A model generated the notes under the pieces. That model had not been told where the DNA came from and did not search any database. It saw only the letters and a list, made by a program, of their open reading frames with translations. Source: Bacillus sp. USDA818B3_A (GTDB lineage: Bacteria > Bacillota > Bacilli > Bacillales > Cytobacillaceae). From it: a stretch of DNA of 64,000 bases. Where the stretch lies: contig NZ_JAABNN010000003.1 of the NCBI RefSeq assembly GCF_009928415.1, forward strand, positions 402,145 to 466,144. Direction: 5' to 3'. Positions 7,444-16,779 of this stretch are shown here, piece after piece (position 1 is the first letter of the stretch; every line of letters begins with the position of its first letter). Made by a program: the position numbers and the translations under genes.

Positions 7444-10400
7444 TTATAGCCCGCACTTTAATTGTGCATTACAGTTGGTACAAGTATTACATCCGCCAAT
7501 TTCTTTGACTTTTCCTTTACGGCAGACCGGACATGTATTGCCGACCTCTGATCCGATTGTTACGTCTGTTGAGCGAAGGTCGCTGATTGTGTCTACAAGA
7601 ACGACATGTTGTTGCGGTTTTTCATCGAACATGGATAATTGTTCATTTGTGTTATCTTCTGCTTTTAAAGTCAATACTTGTGAATCACGTGAACCATCTA
7701 CATAGACGGTACCGCCTTTAGCTCCGCCGCGGTATAGGCGCTCGTATACTTTTTCTACTTGCTCTACGCTGTATCCCTTTGGTGCGTTAACTGTTTTACT
7801 AATGGAGCTGTCGATCCAGCGCTGAATGACACATTGAACGTCGGCATGTGCTTCTGGTGCAAGCTCCATGGCTGTAACGAACCATTTTGGCAGGTTGTTA
7901 GGATCTGCTTCTGGGTGCTGATCAATATATTCTTGGACAATATCTGCTTTAACTTCAATAAATTTGCCAAGGCGTCCACTGCGGAAGTAAGAGAATGAGA
8001 AATAAGGCTCTAATCCTGTAGAGACGCCGACCATTGTTCCAGTACTCACGTTTGTTACTCTCTATAATTTATAGAGGGCGGGGTTATCAGTACCCGCTCC
8101 ATATGTCGCCATATGGGTCAGACTATATCATCAACCATTTAAGTGGTTGCTCAGCATGTAGTCGTTGAGGGGTCAGCCACGACTTCCCTGCGGATTGTCT
8201 GGTAGGCTTTCGCCAACACTCTTACCTTTTTACCTATGAAAAGTTGGCAAGACAAGGTAGTAAGAGATACGCCAGGGTTTCCCGCATATAGCTAAGTTTA
8301 CGCAGCGCTCTTACGAACACCGGGGGCAATATATTTACCCGTTGGAGCAACAGTTAGCAAATGTGAATTTCTAATACCTTTTTCTAGGATTGATTCCCGA
8401 ATATCTTCAGGCATTTTTTTCATGAAGCCAGTGTTAATGAACGCCTGTCTTAAGCGATTTGTTTCTTCAGGTGTTTCCGCTGTTAAGAATGGGAAGCTTC
8501 CCTTTTCTGTTGCTAATTCTACAGATGTTCTATAAGCAGTTGTTGCAATCGTTTCAAATACTTGATCAACTAGCTCATTACCTTCTGGTGAACCATACTC
8601 TGTTTCACAGTAGATTAACAGGTCATGTAATCCCATGACACCAAGACCTACACGGCGTTCACCAAGCGCTTGTTTTTTGTTTTCTTCTAAGAAATAAGGT
8701 GTAGCGTTAATAACGTTGTCTTGCATACGGACACCGACTGCTACTGTCTGTTTTAGTTTCTCAAAATCAACTGTTTTTGTTTCCTTATTAGCCATTTCAG
8801 CAAGGTTAACTGCTGCTAAGTTACATACTGAGAATGGTGCAAGTGGTTGTTCCATTTGTTATCCTAATGGCTTTTTATCCACTAGTTCTAACGGTTGATT
8901 TCCCGTTAGTTCAGCATATCTTTTCATTACTAAAAGTAATGTTGCGGCCTCGTGCGAAGATTATAGTCTGCCTATGGCAGGATCACTTCGTATGCGTTGC
9001 CCCTGACTGAACTTTTACCTTCAGCCTTCGGTTCGGATTCTCAATCTCAGAGTTCCCGCTTCATTCCGCAATTTTTTACGTGAGGCAAACTAAGCCACTT
9101 TACCACACGGATTTGTTGCTACTACTTGTTGTCCATATGCTTTAGCATTGGTCATGTCGTTTGCATTATCAATAAAGAAAATACCTGGTTCTGCAGAGTA
9201 GGTTGCACAGATGTTGATTAAGTTCCAAAGTTCTTTTGCTTTAATTTTCTTATAAACACGAACCTTGTGGCCAAGTTTTTCCCACTCACGGACATCCCCG
9301 ACTTTATGCCATTCTTCATTGTAGTTTTTCATTTCATCTTGATTGTATTGCTCTACATATGGGAAACGAAGTTCATATTCACTGTCGTTTTCAACAGCTT
9401 CCATAAATTCCTTTGTTAAACACACAGAAATGTTTGCACCAGTTAGGAATTCAGAGTTATGAACTGTATAGTTTCCGCCAGTTAAAAGTTTTTCTTCAGC
9501 ATGAGCAATGATATTTTCATCAAACCCACCAAAGCCAGGGATGCTTTTATAATTTACGACCCCTTGGTACATTGCCGTTTCTTGAACAGTTAATGGTGTA
9601 AACTTTAGTTTATCTTTCGCATGTTTTTTGATTGTTTCATCATTTGTATTTTCAATTAAGAATCGTAGAATTCTAGGATTCTGCATTTTGGAAATAATAA
9701 ATTCAATAATGTCTGGATGCCAGTCAGCCAGCATGATCATCTGAGCGCCCCTACGCGAACCGCCTTGTTCCACAAGATGAGTCAATTTCGCAATATCATC
9801 CAACCAAGAAACCGAACCAGATGATTTTCCATTTACGCCTCTAGCCAGAGTATTCCGTGGTCTTAACGTCGAACCATTTGTTCCAACCCCGCCGCCTCGG
9901 CTCATGATTTCCATGACCTGTTTACGATGGTCTGAGATGCCTTCTCGCGAGTCCGCAACAAACGGCATGACATAACAGTTGAAATACGTCACATCCGTAT
10001 TAGCACCTGCTCCGTAAAGAACCCGGCCGGCCGGAATAAAGTTCAAGTTCACTAACTCTTGATAAAACTTCTCCGTCCACTCTTTACGCTTCTCTTCGGT
10101 TGTTTCCACCGCCGCAAGACCTGTAGCATTCCGCTTTGCAATCTGCTCATAGAAAAGCTCTAATGGCTTCTCAATCACATCTAAGGACTTAATGATTTCA
10201 CCTGTTGCAGCTTCCTCAGGGTCAAGTACTCCTCTAAATTCCTCTTCAACCAATACTTTTGCCTTTTTATTTTCCCAATCAATCTCCAAAATCGTACCTA
10301 AGCCGCGTGCTGGGAATTTTGGATCCTCTTTAATTGTAAGAACAACAAAGTCGCCAGTTGTCAGGGTAATTTTTGCAGTGTCTTTAAAGGTGTATCGATC

Positions 10401-10538
10401 GAGCATAACCAGTCTTGAAACACCTTTATGAGTTATTTTCATATCTGGGGTAACCGGATGCACTTGGGGGAATAGGCGGATATCCTCATTCAACCTTTTA
10501 AAATCAATATTCATTTTTTGTCTAAAAACTACAGACAT
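7444..10538 (-). CDS. nrdJ: Adenosylcobalamin-dependent ribonucleotide reductase, three exons split by two group I introns
   Basis: Reduces ribonucleotides to deoxyribonucleotides using a B12-generated thiyl radical, without oxygen or a small subunit. Exons on the minus strand are 10538-9102 (479 codons), 8852-8337 (172 codons) and 8046-7444 (200 codons plus stop), joining in phase 0 to 851 residues, the family length. Joining restores NPCG-EQPL, the radical-cysteine motif NxCxE (N476, C478, E480), and APTG-STGTMVGV, a conserved loop. Exon 1 also has the allosteric N-terminus and TYFNCYV, the partner cysteine. The C-terminus is a Cys-rich tail (CPVCRKGK..CNTCTNCNAQLKC) expected to re-reduce the active site. 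ATG 10538 follows AAAGGAG. Read without splicing, each piece ends in junk (KVA stop; KYIAPGVRKSAA stop), which automated annotation would call a broken gene. Confidence 0.95.
8047..8336 (-). ncRNA. Group I self-splicing intron (nrdJ intron 2)
   Basis: A 290-nt intron without an ORF. The upstream exon ends in CGGGT, and the intron's GCCC can pair with GGGT to form P1 with a U.G at the cleavage site; the last intron base is G (8047). The four conserved group I segments are present in order on the minus strand: P (TGCGGGAAACCC), Q (AATCCGCAGGGAAG), R (CAACGACTA) and S (GATATAGTC), with R/S forming P7. Removal rejoins ACG GGT / AGT ACT as Thr-Gly-Ser-Thr in frame. Confidence 0.93.
8853..9101 (-). 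ncRNA. Group I self-splicing intron (nrdJ intron 1)
   Basis: A 249-nt intron without an ORF. The 5' exon ends TGTGGT; an internal GCCTCACG can pair with it (one mismatch) placing U.G at the junction, and the intron ends in G (8853). Core elements on the minus strand: AATTGCGG/GCGGGAAC (P region), AATCCGAACCGAAGG (Q), GTTCAG (R) and AAGATATGCTGAAC (S), where GTTCAG and CTGAAC form a 6-bp P7. Removal rejoins TGT GGT / GAA CAA as Cys-Gly-Glu-Gln. The core sequences differ clearly from intron 2, so the two are not recent copies of each other. Confidence 0.88.
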
Positions 10539-10559
10539 GAGAACAACTCCTTTTATATA

Positions 10560-10606
10560 AATCTCTATATTGTGCTAGATTCTAGTAGCATCGCTATATC
10601 TAGTTG
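10560..10606 (-). promoter_or_regulatory. Pair of NrdR-like boxes proximal to nrdJ
   Basis: Two sites fit the palindromic NrdR consensus acaCwAtATaTwGtgt: 10560-10575 (core ATATTGTG) and 10591-10606 (core CTATATCTAGT). Their starts are 31 bp apart, about three helical turns, which is the usual spacing. They lie 22-68 bp upstream of the nrdJ start. NrdR represses ribonucleotide reductase genes when dATP/ATP is high. Confidence 0.7.
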
Positions 10607-10643
10607 ACTTAATAAATTTAAGTTAACATAGATATAGACTATA

Positions 10644-10692
10644 AATCAACATATAGTACCGAAAATATTTTCGACACCACTATATATTGTAT
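10644..10692 (-). promoter_or_regulatory. Pair of NrdR-like boxes distal to nrdJ
   Basis: Sites at 10644-10659 (core CAACATATAGT) and 10677-10692 (core CTATATATTGT) match the NrdR consensus and are 33 bp apart start to start. Between them is the perfect palindrome GAAAATATTTTC (10661-10672). Together with the proximal pair this makes four boxes in 133 bp. The rest of the 332-bp gap up to lipM holds AT-rich sequence and the lipM terminator. Confidence 0.72.
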
Positions 10693-10846
10693 GACGAGCA
10701 AATAACATTTATTTTGTCAAACTCAAAAAAAACTAGAATTAGAAGAAAATAAAAGATTTTAACGGTTTTTCGTCAAATAACAGGATAATTTAACAAAATT
10801 CGAGGCTTGCCTCTTTTTTATAAAGGGAACTTATCAAAGAAAAAAA

Positions 10847-10861
10847 GCGGCGATTGCCGCT
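10847..10861 (-). terminator. Terminator of lipM
   Basis: The stem AGCGGC/GCCGCT with a 4-nt loop is followed on the minus strand by seven T, 11 nt after the lipM stop. Confidence 0.85.
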
Positions 10862-10871
10862 CACACTTCCC

Positions 10872-11708
10872 CTATCTTTTGAAATTCCATTCATCACTCT
10901 CATAACGCTCATTGGCTATTTTCTCCACATAAGCAAGTTCTTCTTCTGTTAATTGGTATGGTTCCAACTCGATATTTAACCCCTCACCAAAACCTTTATA
11001 AAAAGCTTCCTTGGCTTCCTCTAAAGTAATCCTTCTCGGGCTAATCTCATTTATGGCCACTGCCTTATCCTTAAATGCCTTTTTCATCCGTTCCTTTACC
11101 CGTTCATTTGGGTATTTAAACAAACTGAATAACTTTTCTTCATCTAAATCAAGCAGGATAGAACCATGCTGCAGAATCACGCCCTTTTGTCTTGTTTGGG
11201 CGCTTCCCGCTACCTTCCGGCCTTCAACAACGAGTTCATACCAGCTTGGAGCATCAAAACAAACCGCAGAACGGGGATTCTTTAACGCATCCCTTTCTTC
11301 AGCTGTTTTAGGAACCGCAAAATAAGCCTCAAGCCCTAAATGGTGGAACCCTTTTAATATCCCTTCAGAAATCACACGATAGGCCTCAGTAACTGTTTTC
11401 GGCATCTCTGGATGGTCTTCTGAAACAATCACACTATATGTAAGCTCATGCTCGTGGAGAACCCCACGGCCGCCTGTAGGTCTTCTTACAAATCCCAATT
11501 GATGCTCCTTTACTGCATCCATATCAATTTCTTTTTCAACCTTTTGGAAATAACCTACTGACAAGGTTGGCGGATTCCATCCATAGAACCGAATAACAGG
11601 AGGAAACTTTCCTTGACTGTGCCAATCAAGCAGCGCCTCATCCAAAGCCATATTAAAAGATGGTGAACCATTACCAGAATCTATAAAACGCCAAGTTTCT
11701 TTTTTCAT
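10872..11708 (-). CDS. lipM: Octanoyl-[acyl carrier protein]:GcvH octanoyltransferase
   Basis: Transfers octanoate from octanoyl-ACP to the lipoyl lysine of GcvH, the first step of lipoate assembly in Bacillus. It is a 278-residue BPL/LplA-fold enzyme with [18 protein letters not shown] in the acyl-binding region and Cys150 ([11 protein letters not shown]), the acyl-enzyme cysteine at exactly the B. subtilis LipM position. VAGSAQTRQ and LQHGSIL follow. The gene is divergent from yqhL and lies near gcvT-gcvPA-gcvPB, the proteins that depend on lipoylated GcvH. A 16-nt palindrome lies 22 bp upstream of the start. Confidence 0.96.
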   Translation of the reverse strand: MKKETWRFIDSGNGSPSFNMALDEALLDWHSQGKFPPVIRFYGWNPPTLSVGYFQKVEKEIDMDAVKEHQLGFVRRPTGGRGVLHEHELTYSVIVSEDHPEMPKTVTEAYRVISEGILKGFHHLGLEAYFAVPKTAEERDALKNPRSAVCFDAPSWYELVVEGRKVAGSAQTRQKGVILQHGSILLDLDEEKLFSLFKYPNERVKERMKKAFKDKAVAINEISPRRITLEEAKEAFYKGFGEGLNIELEPYQLTEEELAYVEKIANERYESDEWNFKR

Positions 11709-11729
11709 AGTAAAAACCTCATTTGAAAT

Positions 11730-11745
11730 AAATTCGTACGAATTT
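11730..11745. promoter_or_regulatory. Perfect 16-nt palindrome, possible operator
   Basis: AAATTCGTACGAATTT is a perfect dyad in the lipM-yqhL intergenic region, 22 bp before the lipM start on the minus strand. I do not recognise it as a known Bacillus operator. It has no T tract and so does not look like a terminator. Confidence 0.4.
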
Positions 11746-11901
11746 TAGTCTACCAAAATCTGATAGGAATTCAAAACGAGATGTTTCTGGTATAATTTTA
11801 TTAGACAAAATGAAAAAGATTTTCCTTTTCATCTTTATCTTTAATCGAATGACTTATATAATAAATACTAGTGCAGTAAAGCTTGAAGGGAGCAAAAAAA
11901 G

Positions 11902-12285
11902 TTGAATTCACTTTATACTTTATTAATTATTATTGCAGCCGTAATTATCTACTCCGTTTTCACTTATTTTTACCAAAAGCGGATTGTTAAAACGGCAACA
12001 GAAGAAGAATTCCGTGCAGGATATCGAAAGGCACAACTAATAGATGTTCGTGAACCGAACGAGTTTGAAGGCGGCCATATCTTAGGAGCACGCAATATTC
12101 CAATGTCTCAATTAAAAATGCGCATGGGGGAAATCCGCCAGGACATGCCGGTCTATCTATATTGCCAAAGCGGCATGCGCAGTGCACGTGCTGCACAATT
12201 TTTACACCGTAAAGGGTACAGAGAATTAACCCAGCTTCAAGGCGGCTTCAAAAAATGGTCTGGTAAAGTAAAGACGAAAAAATAA
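11902..12285 (+). CDS. yqhL: Membrane-anchored rhodanese-like protein YqhL
   Basis: A 127-residue protein with an N-terminal membrane helix (about 4-24) followed by a single rhodanese domain. The active-site loop is YLYCQSGMRSAR with Cys88 as the persulfide-carrying residue; the CH2 motif LIDVREPNEFEGGHI precedes it. It is expected to handle sulfane sulfur at the membrane; the donor and acceptor are unknown. The start is TTG with GAAGGGAGC upstream. It is divergent from lipM, a sulfur-using pathway gene, but a functional link is only an inference. Confidence 0.92.
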   Translation: MNSLYTLLIIIAAVIIYSVFTYFYQKRIVKTATEEEFRAGYRKAQLIDVREPNEFEGGHILGARNIPMSQLKMRMGEIRQDMPVYLYCQSGMRSARAAQFLHRKGYRELTQLQGGFKKWSGKVKTKK

Positions 12286-12330
12286 CTTTGGGCCTCGGCG
12301 GCGAGCTTCCTCGGACCCATTCCATAAGGA

Positions 12331-12363
12331 AAAGGTCAGATTCTTGTTGAATCTGACCTTTTT
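12331..12363. terminator. Bidirectional terminator between yqhL and gcvPB
   Basis: AAGGTCAGATT pairs with AATCTGACCTT around a short loop, with A-rich flank on the left and T-rich flank on the right, so it can end both convergent genes. Confidence 0.85.
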
Positions 12364-12365
12364 CA

Positions 12366-13835
12366 TTAGTAAGCTTTTTGAAACTTTAAAACTGGTTTAC
12401 GGGCTGCCAATGTTTCATCAAGACGTCCGACAACTGTTGTATGTGGTGCCTCTTGAACAATCTCAGAATTTTCTTCTGCTTCTTTGGCGATTTGAATCAT
12501 TGTATCAATAAACGAATCAAGCGTCTCTTTTGATTCTGTTTCTGTTGGCTCAATCATAATACATTCCTCCACATTTAATGGGAAGTAAATGGTAGGTGGA
12601 TGATAACCAAAATCAAGCAGTCGTTTAGCGATATCTAGCGTCCGAACCCCTAATTTCTTCTGACGTCTTCCACTTAATACAAACTCATGCTTACAATGTT
12701 TGTCAAACGGTAAATCATAATATTCTGCGAGCCTTCTCATCATGTAGTTGGCATTCAAAACCGCATACTCCGTGACTGCTTTTAAGCCATCAGGTCCCAT
12801 GGAACGTATATACGTATAGGCGCGAACATTGATTCCAAAATTTCCGTAGAAGGGTTTTACACGTCCAATGGATTGTGGCCGATTAAAATCTAATAGAAAA
12901 CGATCTCCTTGCTTGGAAATGATGGGTTTTGGTAAAAATGGAACTAAATCCGCTTTAACCCCAACAGGACCTGAACCAGGTCCCCCTCCGCCATGTGGAC
13001 CAGTAAAGGTTTTATGCAGGTTTAAATGAACAACGTCAAATCCCATATCGCCTGGTCGAGCTTTTGAAAGAACGGCGTTAAGGTTTGCACCGTCATAATA
13101 CAACTTACCACCTGCTCCATGGACAATATCAGCGATTTCAAGAATTTGTTCCTCAAATAAACCAAGTGTATTAGGATTCGTTAACATTAGTGCGGCAGTA
13201 TCATCACCAACAACCCGTTGTAAATCCTCAAGGTCAACAAGACCTTGGTCTGTGGATTTTACCGTAATGGTTTCAAACCCGGCTATCGCAGCTGAAGCAG
13301 GATTTGTTCCATGGGCTGAATCTGGAACGATTACTTTGGTACGTACCATATCACCATTAGCTTCATGGAACGCACGAATGAGCATTAATCCCGTCCATTC
13401 TCCATGCGCTCCTGCTGCAGATTGTAAAGTGACTTCGTCCATCCCTGTAATTTCGATTAAATGCTGCTGAAGATCATACATGAGGGTAAGTGCCCCTTGT
13501 ACCGAACTTTCGTCCTGTAACGGGTGAATATGGGCAAACCCATAATAACGGGCAACATTTTCATTGATTTTTGGATTATATTTCATTGTACATGATCCTA
13601 ATGGATAAAAACCGGAATCAAGGCCATGATTTCTTTTTGAAAGAGCTGTATAGTGACGCATAATATCGAGCTCGGAAACCTCAGGAAGTTCCGGCTCTTC
13701 TTCACGTAAGTACACCTCAGGGAGAAGAGTGCTGATGTCTACTTCCGGGATATCCATTTCCGGGAGACTGTAACCGATTCGACCTGGAGTACTACATTCA
13801 AAAATAAGTGCTTGTGCGTGGTCTTGGTTATGCAT
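12366..13835 (-). CDS. gcvPB: Glycine decarboxylase subunit 2 (P-protein)
   Basis: The PLP-carrying half of the two-subunit P-protein; it decarboxylates glycine and passes the aminomethyl group to lipoylated GcvH. The protein is 489 residues. The PLP lysine is K275 in [11 protein letters not shown], followed by a glycine-rich GGGGPGSGP loop. YDGANLNAV gives the cofactor aspartate. The start overlaps the end of gcvPA by 8 nt, indicating translational coupling. It is the last gene of the operon and ends at a bidirectional terminator. Confidence 0.98.
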   Translation of the reverse strand: MHNQDHAQALIFECSTPGRIGYSLPEMDIPEVDISTLLPEVYLREEEPELPEVSELDIMRHYTALSKRNHGLDSGFYPLGSCTMKYNPKINENVARYYGFAHIHPLQDESSVQGALTLMYDLQQHLIEITGMDEVTLQSAAGAHGEWTGLMLIRAFHEANGDMVRTKVIVPDSAHGTNPASAAIAGFETITVKSTDQGLVDLEDLQRVVGDDTAALMLTNPNTLGLFEEQILEIADIVHGAGGKLYYDGANLNAVLSKARPGDMGFDVVHLNLHKTFTGPHGGGGPGSGPVGVKADLVPFLPKPIISKQGDRFLLDFNRPQSIGRVKPFYGNFGINVRAYTYIRSMGPDGLKAVTEYAVLNANYMMRRLAEYYDLPFDKHCKHEFVLSGRRQKKLGVRTLDIAKRLLDFGYHPPTIYFPLNVEECIMIEPTETESKETLDSFIDTMIQIAKEAEENSEIVQEAPHTTVVGRLDETLAARKPVLKFQKAY

Positions 13836-15174
13836 GCAAATCCCCCAATTCTTTCACTAAAGTATCAATCTCTTCCTTCGTTCTTTGTTCAGTTACGGCA
13901 ATCAGCATATGATTGGACAATCCAGAATAGTCACGCCCTAAATCATAGCCTCCAATAATACCTTTTTCTAAAAGTAATTGATTGATGACCTTAACGGGTT
14001 TTTCTAACTTTACAACAAATTCATTAAAGGCGAACCCCTCGTAAACCACTTCAAATCCAGCCTTTTTAAAAGAATGTTTAGCGTAGTGTGCTTTTTGCAG
14101 ATTGGCAGCCGCCATTTCACGTACACCTTTTTTACCCAAAGCTGTCATGGCCACAGATGCGGCTAGAGCGTTCAGCGCTTGGTTGGAACAAATATTTGAA
14201 GTCGCCTTCTCGCGGCGAATATGCTGCTCACGGGCTTGGAGTGTTAATACAAACCCACGGCGTCCTTGGTCATCTACTGTTTGACCAACAAGACGGCCCG
14301 GTACTTTTCTCATTAGTTTGTTCGTGACCGCAAAATAACCGCAATGCGGTCCTCCAAATGCTGTTGGGATTCCAAAAGGCTGTGCATCACCTGTGACAAT
14401 GTCAGCACCAAGCTTACCTGGTGGTGTTAATACACCTAAAGACAGCGGGTTGCTATTAACAACAAACAGTCCTTTGCTGGCATGTATGATTGCTTCAATC
14501 TCTTTTAATGGCTCGATGCGGCCAAAGAAATTGGGATACTGAATAATTACTGCAGCAATTTCTTCGGTAACTAGACTCTTTAAGGTGTCGACATCTGTGA
14601 CCCCATCTTTAATAGGTGCCTCTAGGACCTCAAGGTTCTGTCCTTTTGCATACGTTTTAAGAACTTCACGATATTCAGGATGAACAGCATCCGATACAAC
14701 GATTTTCTTTCTCTTTGTATGACCAGCACTAAGCATCGCCGCTTCAGCTAGAGCGGTTCCGCCATCATACATAGACGAATTAGCCACATCCATACCCGTT
14801 AATTCACAAATCATCGTCTGGAATTCAAAGATAGCCTGCAATTCACCTTGAGAAATTTCCGGCTGATAGGGTGTATAGGCTGTATAAAATTCAGAGCGTG
14901 AAATAACGTGGTCCACGATTACAGGTATATAATGGTCGTAAACACCGGCTCCCAGAAAGCAAACATTTCGTTTGAGATCGGCATTTTGATCTGCTAAATG
15001 AAATAACTCTTTCAATAATGATACTTCAGACTTGGCAGGTTTAATGTTGTACTCACCCTTAAATCTAACTTGTTCAGGGATGTCACTAAACAGTTGATCG
15101 ATGGAAGAAACGCCAATCGTTTCGAGCATGGCCTTTTTATCTTGTTCCGTCATTGGTAAATAGCGATGTCTCAT
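13828..15174 (-). CDS. gcvPA: Glycine decarboxylase subunit 1 (P-protein)
   Basis: The partner subunit of GcvPB, 448 residues, with the aminotransferase fold but without the PLP lysine. Recognisable blocks are [13 protein letters not shown] at the N-terminus, [12 protein letters not shown], and [12 protein letters not shown] near the centre. It forms the alpha2beta2 P-protein. It lies 17 bp after gcvT and overlaps gcvPB. All three genes share the glycine riboswitch leader. Confidence 0.98.
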   Translation of the reverse strand: MRHRYLPMTEQDKKAMLETIGVSSIDQLFSDIPEQVRFKGEYNIKPAKSEVSLLKELFHLADQNADLKRNVCFLGAGVYDHYIPVIVDHVISRSEFYTAYTPYQPEISQGELQAIFEFQTMICELTGMDVANSSMYDGGTALAEAAMLSAGHTKRKKIVVSDAVHPEYREVLKTYAKGQNLEVLEAPIKDGVTDVDTLKSLVTEEIAAVIIQYPNFFGRIEPLKEIEAIIHASKGLFVVNSNPLSLGVLTPPGKLGADIVTGDAQPFGIPTAFGGPHCGYFAVTNKLMRKVPGRLVGQTVDDQGRRGFVLTLQAREQHIRREKATSNICSNQALNALAASVAMTALGKKGVREMAAANLQKAHYAKHSFKKAGFEVVYEGFAFNEFVVKLEKPVKVINQLLLEKGIIGGYDLGRDYSGLSNHMLIAVTEQRTKEEIDTLVKELGDLHA

Positions 15175-15191
15175 AACCCTACTCCCTTCTA

Positions 15192-16298
15192 TTATTTCTT
15201 TTCTCTTTTATAAAATGGGATTGGCACTACCGCAGCTCTTAGCCGTTTCCCACGAATTTCAACCTCAACTTCCGAGTCAAGCCCGGTGAATTCCGTCCTT
15301 ATCAAAGCGAGTCCGATATTCTTCTTTAAAGTAGGAGACTGTGTACCGGTTGTTATTTCACCAATTTGCTCAGTTCCTTTATAAACAGGATAGCCATGCC
15401 GAGGAATCCCCCTGTCAATCATTTCTATTCCCACTATTTTCCTTGTTAAGCCATTTTCCTTCTGTTTCCTTAAGGCTTCCTTGCCTATAAAGTCGGCTTC
15501 CTTTGTTAATTTCACGGCAAACCCTATCCCGGCTTCCAGAGGGGAGATATCTGGGGAAAGCTCTTGACCATAAAGTGCCAGTACAGATTCAAACCGGAGG
15601 GTATCCCGTGCACCTAATCCGCATGGCAGTACACCCATTTCTTTTCCAGCGTCTAAAATAGCTTTCCAGAGGTCAACCGCATCGGAGGCCTCACAATAAA
15701 TCTCAAAACCATCCTCACCGGTATATCCTGTCCTTGATACAAGAGCCTTTTTGCCGTCTAAATTTACTTCCTTCTGGAATTTAAAAAATCCGAGCTGACC
15801 TAAAACTGTCTCACCTGAGAGCTTTTGCAGAACCTTTTCCGCAAGCGGCCCTTGAATAGCAAGCTGGGCTGTTTTTTCAGACAAATTATCTAGAATTACA
15901 TCCCCCTCGGCATGCTCCTTTAGCCAGTTGTAGTCTTTTTCAATATTTGAAGCATTCACAACCAGTAAATAATGAAGATCCGTTATTTTATAAACTAGCA
16001 AGTCGTCTACCGTCCCGCCATTTTCATAACACATAGCTGTGTATTGAGCAGCTCCAGTGTTAATTTTTGTAATATCGTTTGTCATCATTTTTTGTAAGAA
16101 GTTTAAACTGTCTGCCCCTCTCACTTCTATTTCACCCATATGAGAGACGTCAAATAAGCCTGCTCTAGTACGGACGGCTTCATGTTCTTCTTTAATGCTT
16201 GAAAATTGTACAGGCAGCTCCCAGCCCCCGAAATCAATCGTTTTTCCCCCGTATTCTTTATACACTTCATAAAGTGGAGTCCGTTTTAATTCAGTCAT
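15192..16298 (-). CDS. gcvT: Aminomethyltransferase (glycine cleavage T-protein)
   Basis: Transfers the methylene carbon from aminomethyl-GcvH to tetrahydrofolate, releasing ammonia. The protein is 368 residues, with the N-terminal folate-binding domain ([28 protein letters not shown]) and the C-terminal barrel ([16 protein letters not shown]). The start ATG follows AAAAAAGGGGGATTT. First gene of the gcv operon; about 100 nt downstream of the riboswitch region. Confidence 0.98.
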   Translation of the reverse strand: MTELKRTPLYEVYKEYGGKTIDFGGWELPVQFSSIKEEHEAVRTRAGLFDVSHMGEIEVRGADSLNFLQKMMTNDITKINTGAAQYTAMCYENGGTVDDLLVYKITDLHYLLVVNASNIEKDYNWLKEHAEGDVILDNLSEKTAQLAIQGPLAEKVLQKLSGETVLGQLGFFKFQKEVNLDGKKALVSRTGYTGEDGFEIYCEASDAVDLWKAILDAGKEMGVLPCGLGARDTLRFESVLALYGQELSPDISPLEAGIGFAVKLTKEADFIGKEALRKQKENGLTRKIVGIEMIDRGIPRHGYPVYKGTEQIGEITTGTQSPTLKKNIGLALIRTEFTGLDSEVEVEIRGKRLRAAVVPIPFYKREKK

Positions 16299-16365
16299 CC
16301 CTAAATCCCCCTTTTTTTATTGTAAAAAAGCAATAAAGGTTGCGAAAAGAGTCTTGTTAAAACAT

Positions 16366-16412
16366 AAAAAAGGACAGAAAACCTCCCTAATATCTAAGAA
16401 GGTCTCTGTCCT
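16366..16412 (-). terminator. Riboswitch-controlled terminator ahead of gcvT
   Basis: AAGGACAGA and TCTGTCCTT pair around an internal CCT/AGG helix and are followed by TTTTTT on the minus strand. Its left arm reuses the 3' end of the second aptamer (AGGACAGAG), so ligand binding and termination are mutually exclusive. Confidence 0.85.
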
Positions 16413-16568
16413 TGCACCTGAAAGTTTACCTTAGTGGTTATCCCCTTTGGTGGCTGCGCGCATTGCAGCTCTCTCCAGAGTTGCGTCAAGCAAGTGTCTT
16501 TTTGCCTGAGAGATTCACATTTCTGCTTGCTCCTTCGGCGCTACGTTCCGTAGTCTCTCCCCTTGCTG
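16404..16568 (-). promoter_or_regulatory. Tandem glycine riboswitch
   Basis: On the minus strand the first aptamer reads GGGGAGAGAC..CGCCGAAGGAGCAAG..AATCTCTCAGGCAAAAAGAC; the second reads ACTCTGGAGAGA..CACCAAAGGGG..CTTTCAGGTGCAAGGACAG. These are the conserved blocks of the two cooperative gcvT-type aptamers. A -10-like TATAAT (minus strand, 16577-16582) lies just upstream. Placement before gcvT with an overlapping terminator indicates that glycine turns the operon on. Confidence 0.96.
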
Positions 16569-16779
16569 TCATTCGCATTATAATATTTTCCAATATGGTA
16601 ATACTAATTATACTTATAAAATAATTTACATTATGAAAATATTTGAAACATTCTAACGTTATATCCATCCTACCATTAAAACCTAACATTGAGCAATATA
16701 TTTATTAGAGAATTAGAACAACAATAACAATGGAAATTTGCACTAGACATGACACTACACTATATGTAAGGGAGCTGTA

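Noticed and set aside
8047-9101. Homing endonuclease genes inside the nrdJ introns
   Set aside because: No open frame of useful length exists in either intron on either strand.
7444-10538. nrdJ as a frameshifted pseudogene or as an intein-containing gene
   Set aside because: The interrupting segments are full of stops, carry group I core elements, and precise removal gives an in-frame 851-residue enzyme. Inteins would be open frames of several hundred codons or more.
10801-10820. GAGGC/GCCTC hairpin followed by T tract, on the plus strand
   Set aside because: The stem is only 4-5 bp and no plus-strand gene precedes it; the lipM terminator nearby is far stronger.
12286-12320. GC-rich stretch after yqhL as another repeat copy
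   Set aside because: GGCCTCGGCGGCGAGC is short, and I could not match it convincingly to either repeat type in the window.
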